From positions 1 to 7,767 of the forward strand of contig JBDTOI010000186.1 of NCBI GenBank assembly GCA_039933315.1: a stretch of 7,767 nucleotides of DNA. Direction: 5' to 3'. The stretch is from DASXRU01 sp039933315. GTDB taxonomy: Bacteria > Acidobacteriota > Blastocatellia > Pyrinomonadales > Pyrinomonadaceae. This document shows positions 1 to 5,428 of this stretch, in pieces. The notes beneath the pieces were generated by a model. The model was given only the letters and a program-made list of their open reading frames with translations, did no database searches and was not told where the DNA came from. Positions within the stretch are counted from its first letter, which is position 1. Each line of letters begins with the position of its first letter. Made by a program: the position numbers and the translations under genes.

Positions 1-23
1 CCGCTACCGCAGGCGGTTCTGAC
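1..23. repeat. Possible palindromic repeat fragment at left edge
   Basis: The first bases contain the small palindrome ACCGC-AG-GCGGT (6-17) followed by TCTGAC. The string AGGCGGT followed closely by TCTGA also occurs in the structured sequence at 5552-5564, so both may belong to one REP-like family. It is probably cut by the window edge; the assignment is weak. Confidence 0.35.
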
Positions 24-35
24 AGCTGGCTGCCC

Positions 36-64
36 TTGTCATCGAGGCATCTTGGCACTATAAA
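36..64 (+). promoter_or_regulatory. Candidate sigma70-type promoter for the amidohydrolase gene
   Basis: TTGTCA (36-41) and TATAAA (59-64) are separated by exactly 17 bases, a good match to the -35/-10 consensus. Transcription would start near 71, giving a leader of about 64 bases before the ATG at 135. This is a motif call only. Confidence 0.45.
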
Positions 65-134
65 CATACCGCTCTGTCACTACTTGTAACGCGAACTGTC
101 AGTTTGCGCTCTTCTGTTGCAGCACTCTGCGCCA

Positions 135-1844
135 ATGAAAATCACAACTACTGTTCTATTCATTTTAGCGCTTGCGTTTGGTGCGGCCTCCTTCGGCGCG
201 CATGAGACTTCAAGCTCCCGGATACTGCCGGCGGATACAGTTTTCAAGAACGGCAACATCTATACACTCAACCCGCGCCGTCCTCACGCCCAGGCCATCG
301 CCGTCACCGGCGACCGGATTGTTTTCGTCGGCTCAAATGCCGGCGCCAAACAGTGGACTGGACCAGGCACTCGCGTGATCGATCTGCATGGGGCGACCGT
401 AGTGCCGGGTATGACTGACGCGCACCACCACCTCTCGGGCGTTGGCTTTCGCGAGATGACGTTGAACCTGGAAGGCGTCAACAGCCTCGAAGACTTTCTG
501 GCAAAGGTTAAGGCGCGCGTGGATGAGGCCCGCCCCGGCGAATGGGTGACCGGGCGAGGCTGGATTGAAACGTTCTGGACGCCGCCGGTTTTCCCTACTC
601 GCTGGGACCTCGACAAAGTTGCACCCGACAATCCTGTGATTTTGACGCGCGCCGATGGCCACGGCACCGTAGTAAACAGCGCGGCCTTGAAGATTGCCGG
701 CATCGATAAGAACACAGCGAACCCCTTCGGTGGCGAAGTCTCAAAAGACAAACAGAGCGGTGAGCCGAACGGCATGTTGCTCGACGCAGCTCAGGGTCTG
801 GTGCGACGGCATCTCCCGCCCACTTCGACCGCCGATGCGGAGCAGGCCATCGTGCTGGGCGTAAAGCGTGACGTCGAACTGGGATGGACCCAGGTACAGG
901 ATCCGGGCGGCAGTTATTCTGAAGTTGAGATCTGCAAAAAACTCTACGACGAAGGCAAGATCAAGCTGCGAATCTACAAAGTACTCTCCGCGCCTGGGAG
1001 GGACGCCGATCAGCTTTTTACTAAAGGACCAATTATCGGCGCTTACGGTAATCGCCTGACCGTGCGCGCAGTAAAACTCTATGCTGACGGATCACTGGGT
1101 TCGCGCAGCGCGGCACTGCTTCAGCCTTATGCGGACAAGCCGGACACTTCCGGCTTTTTGACGATCAAAGAAGAGGTCTTGCAGCCGTTCCTGGAAGAAG
1201 CCTTGCGCAAGGGCGTTCAGGTCGAGACCCACGCAATTGGTGATCGCGGTAACCGCTTCATTCTTGATTCATACGAGAAGGCTTTCAAAGCAGTGCCGGT
1301 CTCTCAGCGCAACATCCCCGCGCCACGCTGGCGTATCGAGCACTCGCAGATCGTAAACCCGTCGGACATTCCGCGCTTTGCTCGACTGGGCGTAATTCCT
1401 TCGATGCAGCCGTCGCACGCTATTGGCGATCTGCATTTCGCGCCGAGCCGTCTGGGAATCAAACGACTCGCGGGGGCCTACGCCTGGAAGAGTTTCATTC
1501 GTAGTGGATCAATTATTCCGGGAGGTTCGGACGCGCCGGTAGAACGCGGCGAGCCTATGATCGAGTTTTACGCCGCAGTGGCGCGCAAGGACATGAAGGG
1601 ATTCTCGGGGCCCGGCTGGCACCCGGAAGAGGCCGTCTCGCGCCTGGAGGCGCTGAAGATGTTCACCATCTGGCCGGCCTATGCTGCCTTTGAAGAAAAG
1701 CTGCGGGGCACAATTGAAGTTGGCAAACTCGCGGACCTAACCGTTTTCTCCGCCGACATCATGAAGGTTCCGGAGACTGAGATACTTAAAACCCATTGCG
1801 TCATGACTGTGATCGGCGGCGAGGTCGTTTACGAAAGTAAGTGA
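135..1844 (+). CDS. Exported YtcJ-type metal-dependent amidohydrolase
   Basis: A 569-residue member of the amidohydrolase family 3 (YtcJ/NfdA-like) group, which hydrolyses C-N bonds of amide or N-formyl substrates; the substrate cannot be read from sequence. Visible metal-site motifs, numbered from the ATG at 135: HxH at H97/H99 (in TDAHHHL), K314 in VKLYADGSLGSR, H366 in THAIGDRG, H403 in RIEHSQ and D466 in GGSDAP. The order and spacing fit the family and the site looks intact. The N-terminal ~22 residues (MKITTTVLFILALAFGAASF and following) form a hydrophobic signal peptide, so the mature enzyme is probably periplasmic. The frame can be opened 18 bases earlier at a TTG (117), but the ATG places the signal peptide at the terminus and is preferred; no clear Shine-Dalgarno is seen for either. 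It follows a good candidate promoter and seems to be a single transcription unit. Homologues are often annotated simply as amidohydrolase. Confidence 0.93.
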   Translation: MKITTTVLFILALAFGAASFGAHETSSSRILPADTVFKNGNIYTLNPRRPHAQAIAVTGDRIVFVGSNAGAKQWTGPGTRVIDLHGATVVPGMTDAHHHLSGVGFREMTLNLEGVNSLEDFLAKVKARVDEARPGEWVTGRGWIETFWTPPVFPTRWDLDKVAPDNPVILTRADGHGTVVNSAALKIAGIDKNTANPFGGEVSKDKQSGEPNGMLLDAAQGLVRRHLPPTSTADAEQAIVLGVKRDVELGWTQVQDPGGSYSEVEICKKLYDEGKIKLRIYKVLSAPGRDADQLFTKGPIIGAYGNRLTVRAVKLYADGSLGSRSAALLQPYADKPDTSGFLTIKEEVLQPFLEEALRKGVQVETHAIGDRGNRFILDSYEKAFKAVPVSQRNIPAPRWRIEHSQIVNPSDIPRFARLGVIPSMQPSHAIGDLHFAPSRLGIKRLAGAYAWKSFIRSGSIIPGGSDAPVERGEPMIEFYAAVARKDMKGFSGPGWHPEEAVSRLEALKMFTIWPAYAAFEEKLRGTIEVGKLADLTVFSADIMKVPETEILKTHCVMTVIGGEVVYESK

Positions 1845-1860
1845 GAAGCGCATTACCGGG

Positions 1861-1884
1861 CTTCGTGTTCTCCGTGTCTCCGTG
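1861..1884. repeat. Short CTCCGTG tandem repeat
   Basis: Three near-identical 7-mers, CTTCGTG (1861-1867), CTCCGTG (1870-1876) and CTCCGTG (1878-1884), are separated by 2 and 1 bases in the gap after the amidohydrolase. From memory, similar strings recur between genes in many environmental genomes; the function is unknown. It lies about 30 bases before the Tat stub. Confidence 0.5.
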
Positions 1885-1913
1885 GTGAAACTTTTCGAGT
1901 GAGGAAAAAAGGC

Positions 1914-2081
1914 ATGATGACCCCAGCATCTTTGTCACCCAACCGGCGCGACTTTCTTTTTCTCACCGGCAAGGGTCTCGGCTTGGCCGCGCTCTCTTCG
2001 GCCACAGTTGCTTCGCTGCTCGCAGAAGTTCAGGCAGCCACGAAAAGCATTAGCCATCTAACTCCCGAATCTGCAACGTGA
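1914..2081 (+). pseudogene. Tat signal-peptide stub of a lost exported protein (class V aminotransferase-like?)
   Basis: A 55-residue frame starting at ATG 1914 (ATG 1917 is also possible), with AGGA 8 bases upstream as Shine-Dalgarno; an in-frame GTG at 1899 is less likely. Residues 10-16, NRRDFLF, are a twin-arginine motif, followed by a hydrophobic stretch (about 18-36) and an Ala-rich cleavage region (QAATKS). The frame ends at TGA 2079-2081 just after SHLTPESAT. A Tat signal with almost no mature domain is not a working protein, so this is the 5' remnant of a larger gene. The string after the signal (LTPE-x-AT) resembles what I recall from Tat-exported, isopenicillin-N-epimerase-like class V aminotransferases, where an acidic D-E-D-[FY]-W segment follows. 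Removing one base near 2079 would restore A-T-D-G-D-D, compatible with that, but the rest is gone. A repeat element begins 42 bases after the stop. The remnant call is firm; the parent family is tentative. Confidence 0.7.
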
Positions 2082-2123
2082 TGGAGATGATTGCGCGCAA
2101 AGGCTTGCCAGTCGCGGGATGAC

Positions 2124-2243
2124 TGTAGGGGCGGCACTCCGTGGCCGCCCCTCTCGTGTTCGATCATTGCTGCAAAGAAGACTCAATCTCCCACTTGCTT
2201 CTTGAAATTAAGAGAGGGGCGGCCACGGAGTGCCGCCCCTACA
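2124..2243. repeat. Inverted-pair repeat element, copy 1 (32-bp perfect arms)
   Basis: Arms 2124-2155 and 2212-2243 are exact reverse complements over 32 bases, separated by 56 bases. Each arm is itself a hairpin: AGGGGCGGC and GCCGCCCCT (9 bp) around an 8-base loop. The same arm sequence occurs in a second element at 5048-5158, but the loops of the two elements differ. The structure resembles paired REP sequences (BIME-like), or a very short MITE without a transposase. No target-site duplication is obvious. Confidence 0.9.
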
Positions 2244-2456
2244 AACTTCCTGCACGGTCCGTCTGACCAGGAAGGCGGCCAAACTGAATCAATACTCAGA
2301 CTTACCCATTCTTGACTCGCTTCCACGCCCCGTCCATAATCCCTTGCGAGCTATACCGGTCCAGGAACGTGCCATATCTGGATTTTCCCATCAAATAACC
2401 AGGATGCACCGGCTTACGCTTAGGCGGGCCGGTCGATTGAAACGGAGGGTGACTAA
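2244..2456 (+). other. Gap before GAF gene: leader region
   Basis: No convincing gene is found here. Besides the promoter at 2312-2340, the predicted leader (about 2347-2456) holds a 6-bp inverted repeat ACCGGC/GCCGGT (2408-2413, 2428-2433) ending 10 bases before the Shine-Dalgarno. I also see TCCAG/CTGGA (2360-2364, 2378-2382) followed by TTTT. Neither resembles a known riboswitch. I found no 3' remnant of the Tat-stub gene here. Confidence 0.4.
2312..2340 (+). promoter_or_regulatory. Candidate sigma70-type promoter for the GAF gene
   Basis: TTGACT (2312-2317) and CATAAT (2335-2340) are separated by exactly 17 bases, each one mismatch from consensus. It is the best promoter-like match I found in the window. 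Transcription would start near 2347 and give a leader of about 110 bases. Confidence 0.55.
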
Positions 2457-3854
2457 GTGTCGAGCGACGATTTGGACAAGAGTTTACGTGAGGAAGTTGA
2501 AGCCTACATAAGCCGGCGTTTGAGCGCGATGCAGGAAGAGATATTTCGCCTGCAGAGCGAGCTGAACGAGTCTTTCACACGTCTGGTGGAACGCTCGGCG
2601 GGTGACTCCATGTCGGACACCTCCGTTACTTCGACCATTGCCGAGCACCTGCGCGCGGCGCACGAGCGGGGCATTGAACAGGCCGCAGCCGAATCATCCA
2701 AGGCCAAAGCCTCCAGCGATCTCGCCATAATTAGTTCCGCCGTGCAAGAGATTCAGGGACAGCACTCGCAGTCCGAGATCCTCAACACGCTGGTCAACCG
2801 GGCGTCATCGTTTGCGCCGCGAATTGTTTTCTTCATCGTTCGACACGAGCAGGCCATTGGCTGGCGCGCGCGCGGCCTGGAGGGTTCGGTGGGCGACGAA
2901 GCCGCGAAAGGAATTAACATTGCGCTGTCGGCTGAGACGGTGCTTGGTGACGTAGTGCGATCACGCGCGGCCTGGAGCGGAACACCCGGTTCGAGTTCTG
3001 AGAACCATCTGTTGTTGAACCGGCTGGGCGGCGATCCGCCGGAAAGGATGGTGGCTGTTCCGCTGGTGGTGCGCGAAAAGAGCGTGGCCGTTCTTTACGC
3101 AGACTCCGCCGCGCTTGATGCAGATGCTCTTAACCTGGAAGCGCTCGAGACTCTGGTTCGTGTCGCCAGCATGGCTGTCGACCTGCTGTCGGCCAGCCGC
3201 CCAAAGGCCGACCGGTCATCATCGTCAGCGTCCGCTGAAGCTCGAGAGGCGACTCCTTTCGGGCAATCGTTCCCGCCCGGCGGAATGCCGATGGAACAAG
3301 CTGCGCCTCCGCCGGCTGAGGCTCCCGCCGAGACATATACGCCGCAGGTTGAACACGAGGTCGAGCCTGAACCTACTCCTGAGCCCGCGCCGGAACCTGT
3401 CAGCGCCGCTCCTGAATATGAGGCTGTGCGCGACGTGCCCGCCCCCGCGGCCGCTGAGCCAACACCGCCACCCGCCGCGCAGCCTGCCGTGTCCCCCTCC
3501 GCTCCGCTGGGAACAGCGCGGCGCTGGGGAAGTTCTGACGCAGACTTGCCGGTTGAAGTTAGTGACGACAACGAGAAGCGTCTGCACAACGATGCGCGCC
3601 GCTTCGCTCGCCTGCTGGTTTCTGAGATCAAACTTTATAACGAGCAGAAAGTTACGGAAGGCCGCTCAGAAGGCAACATCTACGACCGCTTGCGCGATGA
3701 CATCGACCGCTCGCGTCAGATGTATGACAAGCGCGTGGCGCCTCCGGTGGCGGCGCGTTACGACTATTTCCATCAGGAGCTGGTGAATACCTTGGCTGGG
3801 GGGGATTCATCCAAACTCGGCAACAGCTATCCGGGAGAAATGGTCTCGGCGTAA
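2457..3854 (+). CDS. GAF-domain protein with Pro-rich linker and helical C-terminal module
   Basis: A 465-residue protein starting at GTG 2457; GGAGGG (2444-2449), 7 bases upstream, fixes this start. Domains seen: an N-terminal charged, heptad-like helical region (about 1-85) likely to be coiled coil; a GAF-like domain (about 88-245) with the core PRIVFFIVRH, MVAVPLVVREKSVAVLYAD and a closing helix; a Pro/Glu/Ala linker (about 250-365, including EPEPTPEPAPEP); and a helical C-terminal block (about 372-455, with RRFARLLVSEIKLYNEQKV and YDYFHQELVNTLA). No kinase, cyclase, phosphodiesterase or DNA-binding domain is visible, so it is probably a soluble ligand-sensing or scaffold protein in the cytoplasm. 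GAF domains generally bind small molecules or mediate dimerisation; the ligand here is unknown. A good promoter lies upstream. The C-terminal block resembles segments I recall from other acidobacterial regulatory proteins, but its role is unknown. The long frames on the opposite strand here come from GC-rich codon bias. Confidence 0.85.
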   Translation: MSSDDLDKSLREEVEAYISRRLSAMQEEIFRLQSELNESFTRLVERSAGDSMSDTSVTSTIAEHLRAAHERGIEQAAAESSKAKASSDLAIISSAVQEIQGQHSQSEILNTLVNRASSFAPRIVFFIVRHEQAIGWRARGLEGSVGDEAAKGINIALSAETVLGDVVRSRAAWSGTPGSSSENHLLLNRLGGDPPERMVAVPLVVREKSVAVLYADSAALDADALNLEALETLVRVASMAVDLLSASRPKADRSSSSASAEAREATPFGQSFPPGGMPMEQAAPPPAEAPAETYTPQVEHEVEPEPTPEPAPEPVSAAPEYEAVRDVPAPAAAEPTPPPAAQPAVSPSAPLGTARRWGSSDADLPVEVSDDNEKRLHNDARRFARLLVSEIKLYNEQKVTEGRSEGNIYDRLRDDIDRSRQMYDKRVAPPVAARYDYFHQELVNTLAGGDSSKLGNSYPGEMVSA

Positions 3855-3868
3855 TGGTTAGGACCACA

Positions 3869-3974
3869 TCTCATTAACACCTCACTTCAGTGAGGTGATC
3901 ATTCGAGGGCGATGGCATGCTAACCGAATCAGTACTTAGAGTCATCACCTGGCTGAAGCCAGGTGTTAATGAGA
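3869..3974. repeat. Inverted pair of 8-bp hairpins (second repeat family)
   Basis: Arms 3869-3899 and 3944-3974 are inverted copies matching at 27 of 31 positions around a 44-base centre. Each arm is a hairpin: CACCTCAC-TTCA-GTGAGGTG on the left and CACCTGGC-TGAA-GCCAGGTG on the right. The four differences fall in two stem pairs and preserve pairing in both hairpins. The element fills most of the 139-base gap between the GAF and rhodanese genes. It is REP-like in design but differs in sequence from the elements at 2124 and 5048. No T-run follows, so it is not a typical terminator. Confidence 0.85.
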
Positions 3975-3993
3975 ATAAGAAACGGGAGAGCGT

Positions 3994-4338
3994 ATGAGCC
4001 AGGCCAATCCTCAAGCGATGCCGGAAATTACGGCCACCGAACTAAAACAAAAACTTGATAGCGGCGCAGATGTTCAAATCATCGACGTGCGCGAGCCGAA
4101 CGAGGTCGCCATCGCCAGCATTCCCGACGCGATTCATATTCCTCTGGCCCAGGTCGTCAATCGCATGTCCGAGATCGATCCCAATCGCGACACCGTGGTC
4201 CATTGCAAGATGGGCGGCCGCAGCGCCCGCGCCATTCAGGCCCTCCAGACCGCAGGCTTTACCGGGCAACTCGCCAACCTCAAAGGCGGCATCACCGCCT
4301 GGTCCAACGAAGTCGATCCCAGCGTTCCAAAGTATTAA
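3994..4338 (+). CDS. Single-domain rhodanese (sulfurtransferase)
   Basis: A 114-residue protein starting at ATG 3994, preceded by GGGAG (3984-3988) at good spacing. It is one complete rhodanese domain: ITATELKQKL at the start, IIDVREPNEV (29-38), IPDAIHIPL (43-51), the active-site loop CKMGGRS at 71-77 with catalytic Cys71 intact, and the closing LKGGITAW. The last residues (EVDPSVPKY) resemble the C-terminus of the rhodanese domain fused to MoeB/MoeZ-type adenylyltransferases, so it may pass persulfide sulfur to a ThiS/MoaD-like carrier. That is inference; no such partner is in the window. No signal peptide is seen, so it is cytoplasmic. It is separated from the GAF gene by a hairpin-pair element and could be co-transcribed by read-through or have its own promoter; none is clear. 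Confidence 0.93.
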   Translation: MSQANPQAMPEITATELKQKLDSGADVQIIDVREPNEVAIASIPDAIHIPLAQVVNRMSEIDPNRDTVVHCKMGGRSARAIQALQTAGFTGQLANLKGGITAWSNEVDPSVPKY

Positions 4339-4358
4339 ATTGTCCAAGGATTTCTTGA

Positions 4359-4499
4359 GCGGAATTCTATCGAATAGAGATCCGGGCCGACTCGCGTGAG
4401 TTGCGCGGGGATAGGGATGAGTTGCGCGGGGATCGCCACGACCGCAGAGGCGACGTACGTGACTACCGCGGTGATAGACGAGATGCCCGCAGGAACTAG
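4359..4499 (+). pseudogene. Arg/Asp-rich frame with internal 21-base duplication, probable gene relic
   Basis: A frame open from just after TGA 4356-4358 to TAG 4497-4499 encodes 46 residues dominated by Arg, Asp and Gly (for example RELRGDRDELRGDRHDRRGD). It has no ATG or GTG start and no ribosome binding site. A 16-base sequence, TGAGTTGCGCGGGGAT, occurs at 4397-4412 and 4418-4433, giving a 21-base (7-codon) period. The composition recalls the RD-rich repeat tails of small secreted acidobacterial proteins, so it may be the 3' end of a decayed gene. A chance frame in GC-rich DNA is the alternative. Confidence 0.3.
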
Positions 4500-4503
4500 C
4501 GGA

Positions 4504-4675
4504 CAGAGGTCAGAGAGCAGAGGTCAGAGGTCGGGGGTCAGCAAAAAGGGACCGCCAAGCGTCCCCCCTGACTTCTGATCTCCGACCTCTGACTTCTGAT
4601 CTCCAACCTCTGCTCTCTGACCTCCGACCTCTGGCCTCTGATCTCTGATCTCCGACCTCCGACCTCCGGCCTCTG
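4504..4675. repeat. Heptameric repeat array with inverted halves
   Basis: The left half (4504-4538) is five plus-strand 7-mers: CAGAGGT, CAGAGAG, CAGAGGT, CAGAGGT, CGGGGGT. The right half (4571-4675) is fifteen 7-mers of the opposite sense, such as ACTTCTG, ATCTCCG, ACCTCTG, ACCTCCG and GCCTCTG. The halves include a perfect 19-bp inverted repeat (4506-4524 with 4606-4624). Between them lies a small hairpin (4548-4565). The right half forms the 3' end of the minus-strand ferredoxin-like reading frame. The regular 7-base period resembles short tandemly repeated repetitive (STRR-type) sequences. Confidence 0.9.
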
Positions 4676-5018
4676 ATCCGTTAATTCCTTCGACCACGAT
4701 GAACTGGTTCAGTCTGGTAATAACCATGCCGGCGCTAACATCCAGCCGGCACGAAAGCGCCGGTTTATCCTCGGCGTCAGTTTGCCCCTGCTGGTGATAC
4801 CAGACCTGGCAGTTAGTGCAGTCGCCGTTCCAACAAAAATCTCCATACGAAATTGTTCTCATCGAGAGGTACTGGAAACAACGCAGCAGTCGGTTGTTCT
4901 CCGGCACTTCGACCTGCTGGCCCAGAACTTCGATCGTGATCAGCTCTTCGTAGCGATCGAAGAGATCGTCTTTGGTAGGTTGTGGTGGTTCGAGCGCTTG
5001 CAGACCAGACTCAGACAT
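4524..5018 (-). CDS. [2Fe-2S] ferredoxin-like protein with repeat-encoded C-terminal tail
   Basis: Read from ATG 5018 this is 164 residues. The first ~113 make a plant-type/NuoG-N-terminal-like [2Fe-2S] domain: a beta-grasp start (ELITIEVLGQQVEVPE, 25-40) and cluster ligands C62-x4-C67-x2-C70 (FCWNGDCTNC) with the fourth Cys at C90 (ALSCR). All four are present, so it should bind a cluster and carry electrons in the cytoplasm; the partner is unknown. From about residue 114 the sequence is read from the heptamer array and gives a 7-residue pattern (PEVGGQR, AEVGDQK, SEVGDQK) that is surely not native. The gene probably once ended near 4677. A terminator-like hairpin (4543-4565) lies before the present stop. 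An upstream start at 5117 would translate the repeat element and is rejected. AAGGAA lies 15 bases before ATG, rather far. It is divergent from the glutaredoxin gene, with the element at 5048-5158 between them. Confidence 0.85.
   Translation of the reverse strand: MSESGLQALEPPQPTKDDLFDRYEELITIEVLGQQVEVPENNRLLRCFQYLSMRTISYGDFCWNGDCTNCQVWYHQQGQTDAEDKPALSCRLDVSAGMVITRLNQFIVVEGINGSEAGGRRSEIRDQRPEVGGQRAEVGDQKSEVGDQKSGGTLGGPFLLTPDL
4543..4565 (-). terminator. Rho-independent terminator-like hairpin inside the heptamer array
   Basis: On the minus strand, GGGAC (4565-4561) pairs with GTCCC (4552-4548). Two further G-C pairs are possible across a bulged G. The stem is followed directly by TTTTT (4547-4543). 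This would end transcripts of the ferredoxin-like gene, but it lies upstream of that frame's stop codon (4526-4524). The stem is short, so the strength is uncertain. Confidence 0.5.
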
Positions 5019-5024
5019 GAGCGC

Positions 5025-5053
5025 AGTATAGCGTTCCTTGCAAATGAATTGTA
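5025..5053 (-). promoter_or_regulatory. Possible promoter of the ferredoxin-like gene, overlapping the repeat element
   Basis: On the minus strand TATACT (5030-5025) is a good -10 hexamer. Its predicted start falls at or next to the A of the ATG at 5018, which would make the mRNA leaderless. The -35 position at 17-base spacing is TACAAT (5053-5048), the end of the repeat arm, a poor match to TTGACA. Confidence 0.3.
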
Positions 5054-5158
5054 GGGGCGGCACTCCGTGGCCGCCCCTCCTGAGGCAGAGCGCTCCACTT
5101 GACGCGAGGCGCACCACTTGAGGAACGAGGGGCGGCCACGGAGTGCCGCCCCTACAAT
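5048..5158. repeat. Inverted-pair repeat element, copy 2 (32-bp perfect arms)
   Basis: Arms 5048-5079 and 5127-5158 are exact 32-base inverted copies around a 47-base centre. The core of each arm (TGTAGGGGCGGCACTCCGTG and onward) is identical to copy 1 at 2124-2243, while the centre is different. It occupies 111 of the 188 bases between the divergent ferredoxin-like and glutaredoxin-like genes, leaving 29 and 48 bases on its sides. Confidence 0.9.
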
Positions 5159-5181
5159 GATTCGCGCGACACTGCTAAACT
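5153..5181 (+). promoter_or_regulatory. Possible promoter of the glutaredoxin-like gene, overlapping the repeat element
   Basis: TGCTAAACT (5173-5181) is an extended -10 type motif. The -35 position at 17-base spacing is TACAAT (5153-5158), the last six bases of the repeat arm and a poor -35 match. Transcription would begin near 5188, just ahead of the Shine-Dalgarno. Confidence 0.3.
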
Positions 5182-5206
5182 AAGGGCTTCGCGGAGGTAA
5201 ATTAAA

Positions 5207-5428
5207 TTGGCCCTGGTCATCTACACAAAACCCGGTTGTCCCTATTGTCAGCAGGCGCGCGATCACTACAACGCGAAAGGTATCGCCTTTCTTGATTACG
5301 ACGCGCAAGCAGATCGCGCGCGTCGCAAGGAAATGCTGGGCTACTCTGGCGGCGACCCAACCGTCCCCTGCATGGTAGAGGGCGGCAAGTATATTGGCTC
5401 TGGTTGGGGTGACCCGCCGCGTGGTTGA
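5207..5428 (+). CDS. Short glutaredoxin-like thiol-disulfide protein
   Basis: A 73-residue protein starting at TTG 5207; GGAGG (5193-5197), 9 bases upstream, supports this start, and no ATG lies close by. It has the glutaredoxin fold signature: beta strand ALVIYTKPGCPYC with the redox motif C11-P-Y-C14, a helix (QQARDHYNAKG), a second strand, and the cis-proline segment TVP (about 53-55) that contacts glutathione or substrate. The role would be reduction of disulfides or glutathionylated proteins in the cytoplasm; no signal peptide is seen. It ends at GSGWGDPPRG and so lacks the last helix of typical ~80-90-residue glutaredoxins. After the TGA (5426-5428) the frame continues for only four codons (T-V-H-D) to another TGA. 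The early end may be natural for this subfamily, a recent nonsense change, or recoding. It is divergent from the [2Fe-2S] gene. Confidence 0.85.
   Translation: MALVIYTKPGCPYCQQARDHYNAKGIAFLDYDAQADRARRKEMLGYSGGDPTVPCMVEGGKYIGSGWGDPPRG

Noticed and set aside
117..134. TTG start six codons upstream for the amidohydrolase
   Set aside because: It adds a non-signal-like MQHSAP before a canonical signal peptide starting at ATG 135, without a better ribosome binding site.
284..775. 163-residue open frame on the minus strand within the amidohydrolase gene
   Set aside because: It lies entirely opposite a gene with intact catalytic motifs and shows no recognisable domain; a GC-rich shadow.
1845..1864. 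Terminator after the amidohydrolase (GAAGC/GCTTC hairpin)
   Set aside because: Only 5 bp with a 10-base loop and no T-run after it.
2347..2456. Riboswitch in the GAF leader
   Set aside because: Two short inverted repeats are present, but no known aptamer core could be recognised.
3095..3631. 178-residue minus-strand frame opposite the GAF protein linker
   Set aside because: Low-complexity Ser/Gly/Ala translation mirroring the Pro/Glu/Ala linker codons; no start signal or domain.
4504..4675. CRISPR array
   Set aside because: Units are degenerate 7-mers without spacers of constant length and there are no cas genes; it is a tandem repeat.
5019..5117. Longer N-terminus for the ferredoxin-like protein (start at 5117)
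   Set aside because: The extra 33 residues would be translated from the repeat element at 5048-5158; ATG 5018 begins immediately before the conserved region.
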